Below are positions 8,901 through 17,597 of a DNA stretch of 64,000 nucleotides, piece after piece. The notes under the pieces are model-generated. The model made no database searches, was not told the origin of the DNA, and saw only the letters and a program-made list of their open reading frames with translations. Source of the stretch: JAUIKM01 sp964445695 (GTDB lineage Bacteria > Bacteroidota > Ignavibacteria > Kapaibacteriales > UBA7675); the NCBI GenBank assembly GCA_964445695.1, contig CAYULF010000020.1, positions 1-64,000 of the forward strand, given 5' to 3'. The translations under genes were made by a program, and so were the position numbers. The number at the start of each line of letters is the position of its first letter. Within the stretch, counting starts at the first letter, position 1.

Positions 8901-9590
8901 TCATTTGCGCAGTTCTAGCGTCGCACCGCCGATGTCCATCAGGATTAAACGCTTGCGCGCATTTTCGAACAATGCAATCGCTTTCTCTCGGTCAATCTCA
9001 ATCCAGGGGAAGGTATCGTAGTGCATGCCGACGATCGTATCGCAGTTAACAAAATTGGCGGCCTCCAACGCGTCGACAGAGTCCATGGTAAAATTGCCGC
9101 CGATCGGCATCATGGCAAAATCGATCTTGTACTGCTGCGCCAGCAAACGCATGTCCGGCGTCAGCGCCGTGTCGCCCGCGTAGTAGAGGCAGCCTTCGTC
9201 ATTTGATATGACAAAACCACCCGGCGCGCCGGCATAACTGCCGTCCGGAAAAGAATTCGAATGCACGGCATTCACCATTTTAATGCGGCCAAAGTCGAAG
9301 TTCCAGGCGCCGCCGATATTCATCGGGTGCCCGTTGTCGACGTCCTGCGCCGCACACCAGTTAACGAGTTCAAAGACAGAAACGACTTTGGCGCCGGTGC
9401 GTTTGGCGATCGCAATCAGATCGGCGACGTGGTCGCCATGGCCGTGCGACACCAGAATGTAGTCGCATTCGATCGTTTCGATGTCGATGTGTGCCGCCAG
9501 TTCATTCGGCGTAATAAATGGATCAAACAGGATCTTTTTACCTGCGGTTTCCAGCAGGAAACAGGAATGCCCGTAGTAGTGGAGTTTCAT
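8901..9590 (-). CDS. UPF0173 family metal-dependent hydrolase (metallo-beta-lactamase fold)
   Basis: A 229-aa cytoplasmic protein. The start MKLHYYGHSCFLLE and the metal-binding motif SHGHGDHVAD (HxHxDH) identify the UPF0173/YtkL branch of the metallo-beta-lactamase superfamily. Further ligands are the H in MVNAVHSNS, the D in LYYAGDTALT and the late H in IVGMHYDTFP. The length matches the family norm of about 226. The biological substrate of this family is not established. A good terminator follows. The next gene upstream on the same strand begins 20 bp away, so the two may be cotranscribed. Confidence 0.92.
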   Translation of the reverse strand: MKLHYYGHSCFLLETAGKKILFDPFITPNELAAHIDIETIECDYILVSHGHGDHVADLIAIAKRTGAKVVSVFELVNWCAAQDVDNGHPMNIGGAWNFDFGRIKMVNAVHSNSFPDGSYAGAPGGFVISNDEGCLYYAGDTALTPDMRLLAQQYKIDFAMMPIGGNFTMDSVDALEAANFVNCDTIVGMHYDTFPWIEIDREKAIALFENARKRLILMDIGGATLELRK

Positions 9591-9609
9591 GGTACTGTTT
9601 TGAATGTGT

Positions 9610-10278
9610 TTAATTAAACGGATCGGCGACTTTGCTGACCTTCACCACGACGTCGTCTTTCTGTCCGGCCGCGCCTTTGACGACGTCTATGCGGCGATTG
9701 ACGATGCGGCCTTTGCTTTTGAGGTATTGTTTAACTTCGTCGACGCTGCCGCTGCCGGCCACGCTCACTTCAACGTGTACCGTGCGATTGTCCATCAACA
9801 GCTGAGCCAATTTGTCGAGGTCGCGTTTACCTTCGGCCGAAAGCGACGCTCCGCCGCCGAAAGCCTTGCTTTCCATCAGCACATTGCCGGCATTAATCAT
9901 GCGCACGGCAAGCTTGCGCTCGGCGATGTAGTATTCGCCCATGTCGACGATCTGCACCGTGTCTTCCGTCGTCAGAATATCTACGCCGGAAAAGCGGATC
10001 GTGTAAACGTGGCCCTGATCGACCACGCCTTTAATCAGTCCTTCCTTCGGCGTCGTGCGCCCTTTCAGAATGTTGTTGCCCTCTTCGTCGGTGATCTTGT
10101 ATTCGACCACCACAGGTTCGTCCGTGGCTTTATCGACGACGCTGCAGAGTAGTAACGAGGATCTTTTGGCCTGCGCCGCCAATTCAACAGGTGCAAAACC
10201 CTGGAACGCACATGCGAGCGCCACAACCGCAAGAACAGTCTTGATAGAAGCTTTGATTCGAGTGGTTTGAAGATTCAT
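9610..10278 (-). CDS. Secreted protein with OmpA-like C-terminal region
   Basis: A 222-aa protein with a Sec signal peptide (basic MNLQTTRIKASIK, then a hydrophobic stretch to about residue 35, FAPVELAAQA). The segment after it (LCSVVDKATDEPVVVEYKIT) looks like a carboxypeptidase-regulatory or CNA-B-like beta sandwich, with Gly-rich turns such as GRTTPKEGLIKGVVDQG. The C-terminal part (LSAEGKRDLDKLAQLLMDN, then HVEVSVAGSGSVDEVKQYL and GRIVNRRIDVVKG) has the beta-alpha pattern of OmpA peptidoglycan-binding domains, but the usual TD and LSxxRAxxV residues are replaced, so peptidoglycan binding is doubtful. It lies 20 bp upstream of the UPF0173 gene. The function is unknown; a periplasmic or cell-envelope location is likely. 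Confidence 0.7.
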   Translation of the reverse strand: MNLQTTRIKASIKTVLAVVALACAFQGFAPVELAAQAKRSSLLLCSVVDKATDEPVVVEYKITDEEGNNILKGRTTPKEGLIKGVVDQGHVYTIRFSGVDILTTEDTVQIVDMGEYYIAERKLAVRMINAGNVLMESKAFGGGASLSAEGKRDLDKLAQLLMDNRTVHVEVSVAGSGSVDEVKQYLKSKGRIVNRRIDVVKGAAGQKDDVVVKVSKVADPFN

Positions 10279-10311
10279 CGGAGTGTTCGCCTTCCTTGAG
10301 ATGTTAGTCGT

Positions 10312-11076
10312 TTATTTCGATTTTTTCAGGAATCCGGCAATGCCCGCCTGGCAGTCGTCCGTCATGCGCGCCAGAGCGTTCATGGAAACCGCGTATTGCA
10401 GGCCGGCGTCGAGAGACATGCCCTGCAGCGCATTCAGCATCTCCTTGCTGAGCGCCAGGGCCGAAGCGCTGTTTTTCACCAGCTTCGCGGCCAGCTCGTC
10501 TACCGCCGCATCCAGCTTGTCATCGTCGACGACGTGACTGATCAGTCCCAGCTGCTCGGCTTCTTCCGCGCCGATAAACTCGGCCGACAGGATCAGCCGG
10601 CGCGCGCGTGTATCGCCCAGCTTGCGGATCAGATAGACCATCACAATGGCCGGAATAAATCCAATGCGCACTTCCGAATAGCCGAACGTCGCACCGGAAC
10701 GCGCCGCCACCACAAAGTCGCAAACGGTGGCCAGGCCGCATCCGCCCGCGATGGCCGGCCCGTGCACCTTGGCAATCACCGGCTTGGGACAGGTATAAAT
10801 ACTGCGAAAGGCCGCTTCGAGTTGGGCGGAATCCGCTTTGTTTTCCAGGATCGAAAAATCGGCCAGCTTTTGAATGTAGCCCAGGTCGGCGCCCGCACAG
10901 AATGCCGTTCCATTGCCGGAAAGCACAACCGCGCGCACGGCGTCATCAACGCTCACCTGCCGGATAGCGTCGTGCAGGTCGCTCACCAGTTCGGAGCTCA
11001 GGGCATTGCGTTTGTCGGGACGGTTCAGTCGGATGTGCGCTACGGCGCTCTGAATATCGAGTTCGATCAGACTCAT
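10312..11076 (-). CDS. Enoyl-CoA hydratase/isomerase family protein (methylglutaconyl-CoA hydratase-like)
   Basis: A 254-aa crotonase-fold enzyme. Recognisable motifs: HIRLNRPDKRNALS at the N-terminus, the oxyanion-hole stretches FCAGADLGYIQKL and IAGGCGLATVCDFV, and YSEVRIGFIPAIVMVYLIRK. The glutamate in SEVRIG matches the second catalytic Glu of hydratases. The first (the E in GGGCELA of classic enoyl-CoA hydratase) is replaced by Gly, as in LiuC-type methylglutaconyl-CoA hydratases, so leucine degradation is a reasonable guess. The start is the ATG at 11076, because the conserved region begins immediately (MSLIELDIQS); the upstream open frame has no family likeness. The gene stands alone, 33 bp from the secreted-protein gene. 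Confidence 0.87.
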   Translation of the reverse strand: MSLIELDIQSAVAHIRLNRPDKRNALSSELVSDLHDAIRQVSVDDAVRAVVLSGNGTAFCAGADLGYIQKLADFSILENKADSAQLEAAFRSIYTCPKPVIAKVHGPAIAGGCGLATVCDFVVAARSGATFGYSEVRIGFIPAIVMVYLIRKLGDTRARRLILSAEFIGAEEAEQLGLISHVVDDDKLDAAVDELAAKLVKNSASALALSKEMLNALQGMSLDAGLQYAVSMNALARMTDDCQAGIAGFLKKSK

Positions 11077-11300
11077 AAAAAGGTAGATGCTGCCTGGTTG
11101 TGTCAGATCTGTAAAGTGCCGGGGGAAGGATTCGGGGACAAATGCGATGACGCATGAGGGGAGCGGCAACGTGTACTCCCGCGCGGAAAAATACGATTTT
11201 TTGGCCAATGCGAAAGTGCGCCGACGGTCGGGTGACTTCCGACAGCGCTTTCCGCATTTACACTGATTTTTGCCTGATTTTTTTGTTTGTCATGCAGATG

Positions 11301-14234
11301 TCAGCGACCAACCACCAGGGGCAGTCCCTGAACAGCCGCGCCGGAAGTCAGACGCAAGAGATAGGTGCCGGCGGGCAATGCGCCGCAGTCCAGCCGCAGC
11401 GCGGTGGCTCCCGGCCCGGCACTTGCACGGAGGCCCGTCGGGCGGCCGAGCAAATCGACAACTTCGGCATGTATGGCGCCGGCGGAAGGCGGGCCGCTCA
11501 CAACTGCCGTACCCTGCGCCGGTTGCGGACTGACTGTCCATTCGACCGGAGACTGATCGCGGTCGCCAACACTCACCGGCCCGCCGGTGACGGCGCGCTC
11601 GACGGCCGCATCGACGTCTTCTATCTTGTCCACCGCGCCAAAAATGACGCTCATTGTTACGAAATCGCCGCCGCTGGGTGCAACTCCCGGAAAGCGGATC
11701 CCGCACACCGTCGCTATTTCACCGCGGTCGTTGTAGGTCAACGATGTGCCGCTGGTGAGCGAGCGGAAAACCTCTTCATCGCTGAAACCATCGTAGGTGC
11801 CGAACGGTGTGCCGGACGCCGTCTGGTCATTGTTGAAGATCGACATCTGCGCTTCGGCATCCTCTTCAAATGTGAAGGCGCCAAAAACCGCCACAGGATA
11901 TTCCGCTTTGTTCTCAACGATACCGATGGCTCCAATCGCGCCCGGCGCGCCTGGAATATCGTCGACCGAGTACAGTTCGCCGAGGTCGTCGGCGCCGCGC
12001 GGACCAACGTCCCAATCGAGATATACACCCGCGGCAAGTTCATAGCGCTGATCGAGGTGCGTTTTCAGAATTTTCAGATCGAGGCGGACAATGCTCATGT
12101 CGGCCTCCTGGAATCTCAACTTCTGTCTGATCTGAACACCCACGTAATTGTTCGGATTTGTTCCGCCGTCCTCAACAACGGACGTCGCCGTTTTGTCCGA
12201 CCAGGGAAACAGCGCACCAAACTCGTTGGACGCAACGGACGGGTCGGCACTCTTGACCGTGCTGGAGACGTGGCCGTCGCGGTCGGTAACGATCAGCCCG
12301 CCCTGAAACAGGATCGAGCCGGGGCGATCCGCACCGTACTGAAAACCAACGCCGGGTGCCGCGCGCGTCAGGCCGGTGAAACCGATCGACCCGCGGTCGC
12401 CCATTGAAAATCGCACAATGTTGTTTTCGAAGGTCGTAAAGCGCAATTCACTACGATACTCGGGATCAAAAGGCAGGAGAATGAAATCGCGGTAGCCGCC
12501 GTCCACGCCGTCGCTGATATCGATCCGGAAAAAGACGCCGTCCGCGTCGGAACTGCCGCTCTGGCTGAACCTCAATTCATCAAAGACCATCTCGCTGTTT
12601 GAGTCGAACTGCGCCACTTCGGCCGTTGGGTTCACCACGGTCAGGACATTGTCAACGTCGCCGATAATCGAGAGAGAAAACTTCAGGTTCTGCCCCGCCC
12701 CAAGGTGATTGTGCAAATGGATCGACAGGCGCGTATGCCGGCCGGCCTGGGCGTACGAGGTCTGACCGTCGGAATCGTAGAGTTCGTAGTAGTTGGCGGT
12801 AATTGAAGGCGTAGAAAATGGATCGCGCGTCATGACGTTCAGCATGTCCACGCGGTTGGGCAGGATTTGAGCGTATTCGGGCTCGGGATTGCGCTCCAGA
12901 ATCGGCACGGCGCACTGCCGCACAAATTCCAGCGCCTGCACCGCCGAAAGATCCGGATGCATTCCGCGCGCCTGCGCCACCACGCCGGAAACTATCGGCG
13001 TGGCCGAAGAGGTCAGGTCGAAGCGCCCATACGTATTGTCGTTGTAGGTCGTCAGCGCGCGCTGGCCCGGCGCCATGATACGCACATTCGGCCCAAACGC
13101 GGACTCCTCCGCCACGTCGTCGTCGTCCCAGGTCAGACCGACTCCCAGAACACCGGCATAACCCGCCGGATAGTGCGGCCGCGTGTCGCCGTGATTCCCG
13201 CCGCCGGCTACCACCGCCACGTCGCGGCTGACGCAGTAACTGATGATGGCGCGATTGATTTCCGAGTAGGAAAAGCTGCCCCAGGAGCAGTTGAGCACGT
13301 CGAAACCCATGTTGGCCGCGTAAACCACCGACTCCCACAGGAAACTGGGGCCGCCGTTGTTCGGTTGTGTTTTCATCGGGAAAATGCGGCATTTGTTGCC
13401 GGTGCCGACAATGCCCTCATCGTTGTTGGCCGTCGCGCCGGCGATGCCCGCCACTGCGGTTCCGTGGCCGTCGCCGATTGTCACGCCGGGAGTCGAGCCG
13501 TCGACGGCCGACGCAAAGTTGCAGCCTTCCCAGTCGTCCACATAGCCGTTGCCGTCGTCGTCCAGGCCGTTGAACGGCGTCTCGCCCGGATTTTTCCAGA
13601 GGTTGCCCTGCAGGTCCATGTGCTGCTGAAAGATGCCGCTGTCGCTGATGCCGATGACGATATCGGGATCGCCGTCGTAAATCTCCCAGGCTTCCAGCGC
13701 GCGGATTGTTTCCAGCAGCTCCTGATCCGGAATACGTGGGTCGTTGGGCGTGCCGTCGCCCATCAGGAAGTGCGGCTGATAGACCGGCTCGGCGATTTCA
13801 ATTTCGGGGAATGCCATCATCAGACGCTGTGCGTAGTGCTCTGGAATTTCATCCGGCGTGTAGCTGATCGTAAAACTGCGCAGCAGCGGCGCTTCGGCTT
13901 CCATCAACTCGGCGATGCTGCGGCCGCTGCGCTGGATGCGATCCAGACTGTGCAGCTTGCTGTTGAACGTCAGCGATTGTTCCGGCGCAAGCAGGCGTTT
14001 GACGTTCGTGATCTCCGGCATGTTCAGCACGGTTTGCAGCTCCGCCGGCATGCCGGCGTTGGCGGCCAGCCGGATGTTGAGCGTTTTGGCCAGGACCGGA
14101 TCCAGGCGCCCGATCTTCGGCGCGGCCGGCAAGATTTCCCACCGGTTGGCCGCTTCAATCTGCGGGACAAACAAAAAAATAGCCAGAGAGAATATCCAGA
14201 GCGCCGCCGAAGGCCGTTTGAGTAAAATCGTCAT
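11301..14234 (-). CDS. Secreted S8 (subtilisin-like) serine peptidase with type IX sorting domain
   Basis: A 977-aa exoprotein. It has a signal peptide (KRPSAALWIFSLAIFLF, cut near QIEA) and a pro-region to about residue 150. The S8 catalytic domain has D198 (GISDSGIF), H257 (GHGTAVAG) and nucleophile S409 (TSSATP, replacing the usual GTSMAxP). A long beta-rich region follows to about 900. The last about 80 residues start SPQPAQGTAVV and contain VDLLGR and PAGTYLLRL, the pattern of T9SS type A sorting domains that are removed on export or surface attachment. It is probably a surface or secreted protease. The product is monocistronic. A GACAAACAA repeat word overlaps the signal-peptide codons (14166-14174) and another lies just past the stop (11283-11291). 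Confidence 0.9.
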   Translation of the reverse strand: MTILLKRPSAALWIFSLAIFLFVPQIEAANRWEILPAAPKIGRLDPVLAKTLNIRLAANAGMPAELQTVLNMPEITNVKRLLAPEQSLTFNSKLHSLDRIQRSGRSIAELMEAEAPLLRSFTISYTPDEIPEHYAQRLMMAFPEIEIAEPVYQPHFLMGDGTPNDPRIPDQELLETIRALEAWEIYDGDPDIVIGISDSGIFQQHMDLQGNLWKNPGETPFNGLDDDGNGYVDDWEGCNFASAVDGSTPGVTIGDGHGTAVAGIAGATANNDEGIVGTGNKCRIFPMKTQPNNGGPSFLWESVVYAANMGFDVLNCSWGSFSYSEINRAIISYCVSRDVAVVAGGGNHGDTRPHYPAGYAGVLGVGLTWDDDDVAEESAFGPNVRIMAPGQRALTTYNDNTYGRFDLTSSATPIVSGVVAQARGMHPDLSAVQALEFVRQCAVPILERNPEPEYAQILPNRVDMLNVMTRDPFSTPSITANYYELYDSDGQTSYAQAGRHTRLSIHLHNHLGAGQNLKFSLSIIGDVDNVLTVVNPTAEVAQFDSNSEMVFDELRFSQSGSSDADGVFFRIDISDGVDGGYRDFILLPFDPEYRSELRFTTFENNIVRFSMGDRGSIGFTGLTRAAPGVGFQYGADRPGSILFQGGLIVTDRDGHVSSTVKSADPSVASNEFGALFPWSDKTATSVVEDGGTNPNNYVGVQIRQKLRFQEADMSIVRLDLKILKTHLDQRYELAAGVYLDWDVGPRGADDLGELYSVDDIPGAPGAIGAIGIVENKAEYPVAVFGAFTFEEDAEAQMSIFNNDQTASGTPFGTYDGFSDEEVFRSLTSGTSLTYNDRGEIATVCGIRFPGVAPSGGDFVTMSVIFGAVDKIEDVDAAVERAVTGGPVSVGDRDQSPVEWTVSPQPAQGTAVVSGPPSAGAIHAEVVDLLGRPTGLRASAGPGATALRLDCGALPAGTYLLRLTSGAAVQGLPLVVGR

Positions 14235-14400
14235 TGCCGGGTTCCGTCAGGATGGCTGAAAAATCTGTGTGTCGGGGAAAGGACGCCGGCCGCAGCCGCC
14301 GCAGTAAATTACGATTTACGCCCAAAAAACACGCCGTGGGACGCACTGTAACAGAAACAGCCTTTTAAAACCCTTCTTGTTTGTCACCGATCGCCAAGGC

Positions 14401-14453
14401 AAAATTTTATTAGGCGTTTGGATTGCATCGCAAAATAATTTTAAGTTTGCAGC
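14401..14453. promoter_or_regulatory. AT-rich putative promoter/operator of the lrp-glnN operon
   Basis: Two A/T tracts (AAAATTTTATT at 14401-14411 and AAAATAATTTTAA at about 14431-14443), spaced about 30 bp apart and roughly inverted, sit just before the regulator gene in otherwise GC-rich DNA. This suits Lrp-type autoregulation, but no footprint-level consensus can be claimed. Confidence 0.35.
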
Positions 14454-14960
14454 ATGAAAAACGGACACAAATCCCTGCCGTATTACCTGGACAACGTCGA
14501 CAGACAACTGTGTGAGGAGCTGCAATCGAGCGGCCGTACACAGTATTCCGTCCTGGCCGAACGCGTCGGTCTCTCCGTGCCGGCGGTTCGCGAACGCATC
14601 ATCAGGCTGGAACAACGCGGTGTAATCCGCGAATTCAGCGCCGTGCTCAATGCGGAAGCCTTTGGGCTGGACCTGACGGTTTTTGTGTTCGTCAGCCTGG
14701 CCGGCAGCGACAACTTTGCCGGTTTTATCGATCTGTGCCGCACGCGGCCCGACATTCAGGAGTGTCACGCCATTACGGGACAGGCCAGCCATCTGCTGAA
14801 AATCCGCGCGCGCAACCGCGCCGCGCTGGAAGTGATCCTCTCCGAGATTCAGCGCTGGCCGGGCGTACACGGCACCCAGACTCATCTGGTCCTCTCGACG
14901 CATGCGGAGACGCACGCCATCGACACGAGTGCGGCCGAAGAACGAGAACTCGCAGTTTAA
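14454..14960 (+). CDS. Lrp/AsnC family transcriptional regulator
   Basis: A 168-aa feast/famine regulator. The N-terminal winged helix-turn-helix (LDNVDRQLCEELQSSGRTQY, then AERVGLSVPAVRERIIRLEQRGVI) is followed by the RAM ligand-binding domain (FVFVSLAGSDNF, ECHAITGQASHLLKIRARN, TQTHLVLS). Such proteins bind amino acids and regulate amino-acid or nitrogen genes as dimers or octamers. The type III glutamine synthetase gene begins within 12-45 bp downstream on the same strand, so the natural target is its own operon. The 50 bp before the start are AT-rich (AAAATAATTTTAAG), as expected for an Lrp operator. Family assignment is firm; the effector is not visible. Confidence 0.93.
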   Translation: MKNGHKSLPYYLDNVDRQLCEELQSSGRTQYSVLAERVGLSVPAVRERIIRLEQRGVIREFSAVLNAEAFGLDLTVFVFVSLAGSDNFAGFIDLCRTRPDIQECHAITGQASHLLKIRARNRAALEVILSEIQRWPGVHGTQTHLVLSTHAETHAIDTSAAEERELAV

Positions 14961-15004
14961 TCCAGAATACAATGTCTCTTTATCGCGAATCAGGATGTAT
15001 TTCC

Positions 15005-17209
15005 ATGCATGCCAGCAATCTGAATTTTGACAGACTTCAACCTCCCGCTTCCAATCCGATCAGCTCCAACGGAGCGGCGCGCCACAACAGCGCACGGCCG
15101 TTTCCGGCGGATATCAACTCGATTTTCGGCGAGCAGACGCTGACGGTGGAAATGATGCGCGAAACGCTGCCGCGCGATGTCTACAAAAAATTGCAGGCCA
15201 CCGTGGAACACGGAGCGCGCCTGGATACTTCCGTGGCGGAAGCCGCTGCGGTGGCAATGAAAAAGTGGGCCATCGAACACGGCGCGACGCACTTTACGCA
15301 CTGGTTTCAACCGCTGACGGGCAGCACCGCAGAAAAACACGACAGCTTCGTGACGCCCAACAAGGGCGGCGGCGCGATGTACGAATTCTCCGGCAAAGAC
15401 CTGATTCAGGGCGAGCCGGACGCCTCTTCCTTCCCGAGCGGCGGACTGCGCGCCACTTTTGAAGCGCGCGGCTACACGGCCTGGGACCCGACGTCGCCGG
15501 TGTTTATCATCGAAAATCCACGCGGCGCCACGCTGTGCATCCCGACGGTCTTCGCCTCCTGGACGGGCGAAGCGCTCGACCATAAAACGCCGCTGCTGCG
15601 CTCCATCGACGCGCTTTCCCGCGAAGCCTGCAAAGCGCTCAAACTCTTCGACATGGATGAAGACAAAGTCGTCACGACCGTCGGCGCGGAGCAGGAGTAC
15701 TTTCTGGTGGACCGCGAGTACTTCTACCGCCGCCCGGACCTGGTGGCCTGCGGACGCACGCTCTTCGGCGCTCCGCCGCCGCGCGGCCAGGAGCTGAGCG
15801 ACCACTACTTCGGCTCGATTCCCGACCGCGTACTGGCCTACATGTCCGACGTCGAGTACGAACTCTACCGCCTGGGCGTGCCGGTCAAAACGCGCCACAA
15901 CGAAGTTGCTCCGGGACAGTACGAGCTGGCGCCGATCTTTGAGCACAGCAACATTGCAGCCGACCACCAGCACCAGATCATGCAGACGCTGCGCCGCCTG
16001 GCCGGCAAGTACGGCCTGGTCTGTCTGCTGCACGAAAAACCCTTTGCCGGGCTGAATGGCAGCGGCAAGCACAACAACTGGTCGATGAGCACGCCCTCGG
16101 GCGTCAACCTGCTGGAACCGGGCGATACGCCGCACTCCAACCGCCTCTTTCTGTTCTTCTGCACGGCTGTGCTGACGGCGGTGGACCGGCACCAGGACAT
16201 CCTGCGCGCCAGCGTTGCGAACGCCGGCAACGACCATCGTCTGGGCGGACACGAAGCCCCGCCGGCGATCATCTCCGCTTTCCTGGGCGAACAACTCAGC
16301 GCCATATTCCGCAACATCGTCGAAGGCACGGAAGGTCAGACGCCGGAAGCGGGTCTGCTCGGCCTGGGCGTACCCACGCTGCCGCCGCTGCCGCGTCACG
16401 CGGGCGACCGCAACCGAACCTCGCCTTTTGCCTTCACCGGCAACAAATTTGAATTCCGCGCTCTCGGCTCCAGCCAGACGATCTCCTTCGTCAACGCCGC
16501 GCTCAACACGATGGTAGCCGAGTCGATTGCCGACCTGACCGCCATGGTCGAGGCCAAAATGGCCGAAGGCAAAACGTTCCCGCTTGCCCTGCGCGCCACG
16601 ATCAAACACTACATCTCAAAACATCAGCGCATCATTTTTGACGGCGACGGTTATTCGCAGGAATGGATGGAGGAAGCCGAAAAACGCGGTCTGCTCAACC
16701 TCAAGAATTCGGTCGACGCCTATGCGGCGCTCGAAGCAGAGAAAAATGCCGCGCTTTTTGAGAAGTACGAAGTCCTCAACAAACGCGAGCTCAAGGCCCG
16801 CGTGGACGTCATGTACGACCAGTACTTCAAGACGATCAGCATCGAGGTCGACTCCAGCATGTCGATTGCGCAGCGCATTATCCTGCCCGCCGCCCTGCGC
16901 GCGATGAACGAAATCGGCTCCACGCTGCGCAACGTCGGCAAGGTCGACATCCAGAGCGCCGAGACTCGCGGCCTGCTGGAGCGTCTGACGCAACACACGG
17001 ACGAGCTGCAGCGCGCCATTGCCCAACTGCACGATGCTGCGGCCATCTTCGACGCGGACTGCACCGCCGACGACCTGGCCGCACATACGACAAGCAAAAT
17101 CCTCCCGGCGATGGAGCACCTGCGCACCGTCGCCGACACGCTCGAGAAGCTGGTCCCGGACAATCTGTGGCCGCTGCCGAGTTATGAGGAGATGCTGTAC
17201 ATCAAGTAA
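15005..17209 (+). CDS. glnN: Glutamine synthetase type III
   Basis: A 734-aa GSIII, the long dodecameric class common in Bacteroidota and cyanobacteria, making glutamine from glutamate, ammonia and ATP. Motifs: PNKGGGAMYEFSGKDLIQGE, FPSGGLRATFEARGYTAWDP, TVGAEQEYFLVD (metal-binding Glu residues), GQYELAPIFEHSNIAADHQH, NGSGKHNNWSMST and GGHEAPPAIISAFLG. The ATG at 15005 has AGGA 10 bp upstream; an in-frame ATG at 14972 would add 11 residues and cannot be excluded. It follows the Lrp/AsnC gene and is followed by a strong terminator, so the two form an operon. This is the only ammonia-assimilation enzyme in view. Confidence 0.96.
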   Translation: MHASNLNFDRLQPPASNPISSNGAARHNSARPFPADINSIFGEQTLTVEMMRETLPRDVYKKLQATVEHGARLDTSVAEAAAVAMKKWAIEHGATHFTHWFQPLTGSTAEKHDSFVTPNKGGGAMYEFSGKDLIQGEPDASSFPSGGLRATFEARGYTAWDPTSPVFIIENPRGATLCIPTVFASWTGEALDHKTPLLRSIDALSREACKALKLFDMDEDKVVTTVGAEQEYFLVDREYFYRRPDLVACGRTLFGAPPPRGQELSDHYFGSIPDRVLAYMSDVEYELYRLGVPVKTRHNEVAPGQYELAPIFEHSNIAADHQHQIMQTLRRLAGKYGLVCLLHEKPFAGLNGSGKHNNWSMSTPSGVNLLEPGDTPHSNRLFLFFCTAVLTAVDRHQDILRASVANAGNDHRLGGHEAPPAIISAFLGEQLSAIFRNIVEGTEGQTPEAGLLGLGVPTLPPLPRHAGDRNRTSPFAFTGNKFEFRALGSSQTISFVNAALNTMVAESIADLTAMVEAKMAEGKTFPLALRATIKHYISKHQRIIFDGDGYSQEWMEEAEKRGLLNLKNSVDAYAALEAEKNAALFEKYEVLNKRELKARVDVMYDQYFKTISIEVDSSMSIAQRIILPAALRAMNEIGSTLRNVGKVDIQSAETRGLLERLTQHTDELQRAIAQLHDAAAIFDADCTADDLAAHTTSKILPAMEHLRTVADTLEKLVPDNLWPLPSYEEMLYIK

Positions 17210-17237
17210 GTGTGGAGCGTGACGACTGCAAACAGCA

Positions 17238-17273
17238 ACGGCTGCCGGAGTAAACTCGGGCAGCCGTTTTTTG
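17238..17273 (+). terminator. Rho-independent terminator after glnN
   Basis: ACGGCTGCC and GGCAGCCGT form a 9-bp stem with a loop of about 14 nt, followed by TTTTTTG, 30 bp after the stop codon. Confidence 0.88.
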
Positions 17274-17275
17274 TG

Positions 17276-17340
17276 TAAAACAGCTGTGAGCGCTTAGGGC
17301 TCACAGCTCATAGGTAGTTCTACGTACGTGTTTTCAGCCT
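17276..17340 (+). repeat. Stem-loop interspersed repeat, copy A
   Basis: A 65-bp element: TAAAACA, a hairpin with arms AGCTGTGAGC and GCTCACAGCT around a 7-nt loop, then GTAGTTCTACGTACGTGTTTT. AAAACA and TGTTTT could close the whole element. Almost identical to 19338-19402 (direct), with a related inverted copy at 40239-40290. Confidence 0.9.
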
Positions 17341-17597
17341 GCACAATTCAATTGAATGAGAACCGCGAACCATCGCCGGTACAGGATCGAGTGATCCGCC
17401 ATGTCGCTCCGGCCGCCGTCCGACCGACGCCTGGAATATCCTTCCTGTCAATTTCCGCCTATCCGCCAACATCTGAATTGCAGTAGAAATGCAGTACAGC
17501 TATCGCGCTCCATCGACACTAGTTTGCATGCACCCGAAATCCGCCTGAGCAGAAGATTCAGGCTGGAGTACCTGCATAGACCGATATGAGGATTGTT

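Larger units (their letters stand above)
17210..17597. other. Intergenic region upstream of the T9SS exoprotein
   Basis: Holds the glnN terminator and stem-loop repeat copy A. From 17345 to 17590 nothing else is recognisable; it should include the promoter of the next gene. Confidence 0.5.

Noticed and set aside
12867..14225. Long plus-strand open frame (452 aa) opposite the S8 peptidase
   Set aside because: It is antisense to a well-supported gene with catalytic motifs. Its Arg/His/Val/Ala-rich product has no family features, a usual shadow in GC-rich coding DNA.
14990..16609. 539-aa minus-strand frame opposite glutamine synthetase
   Set aside because: Antisense shadow of glnN, with shadow-type composition and no motifs.
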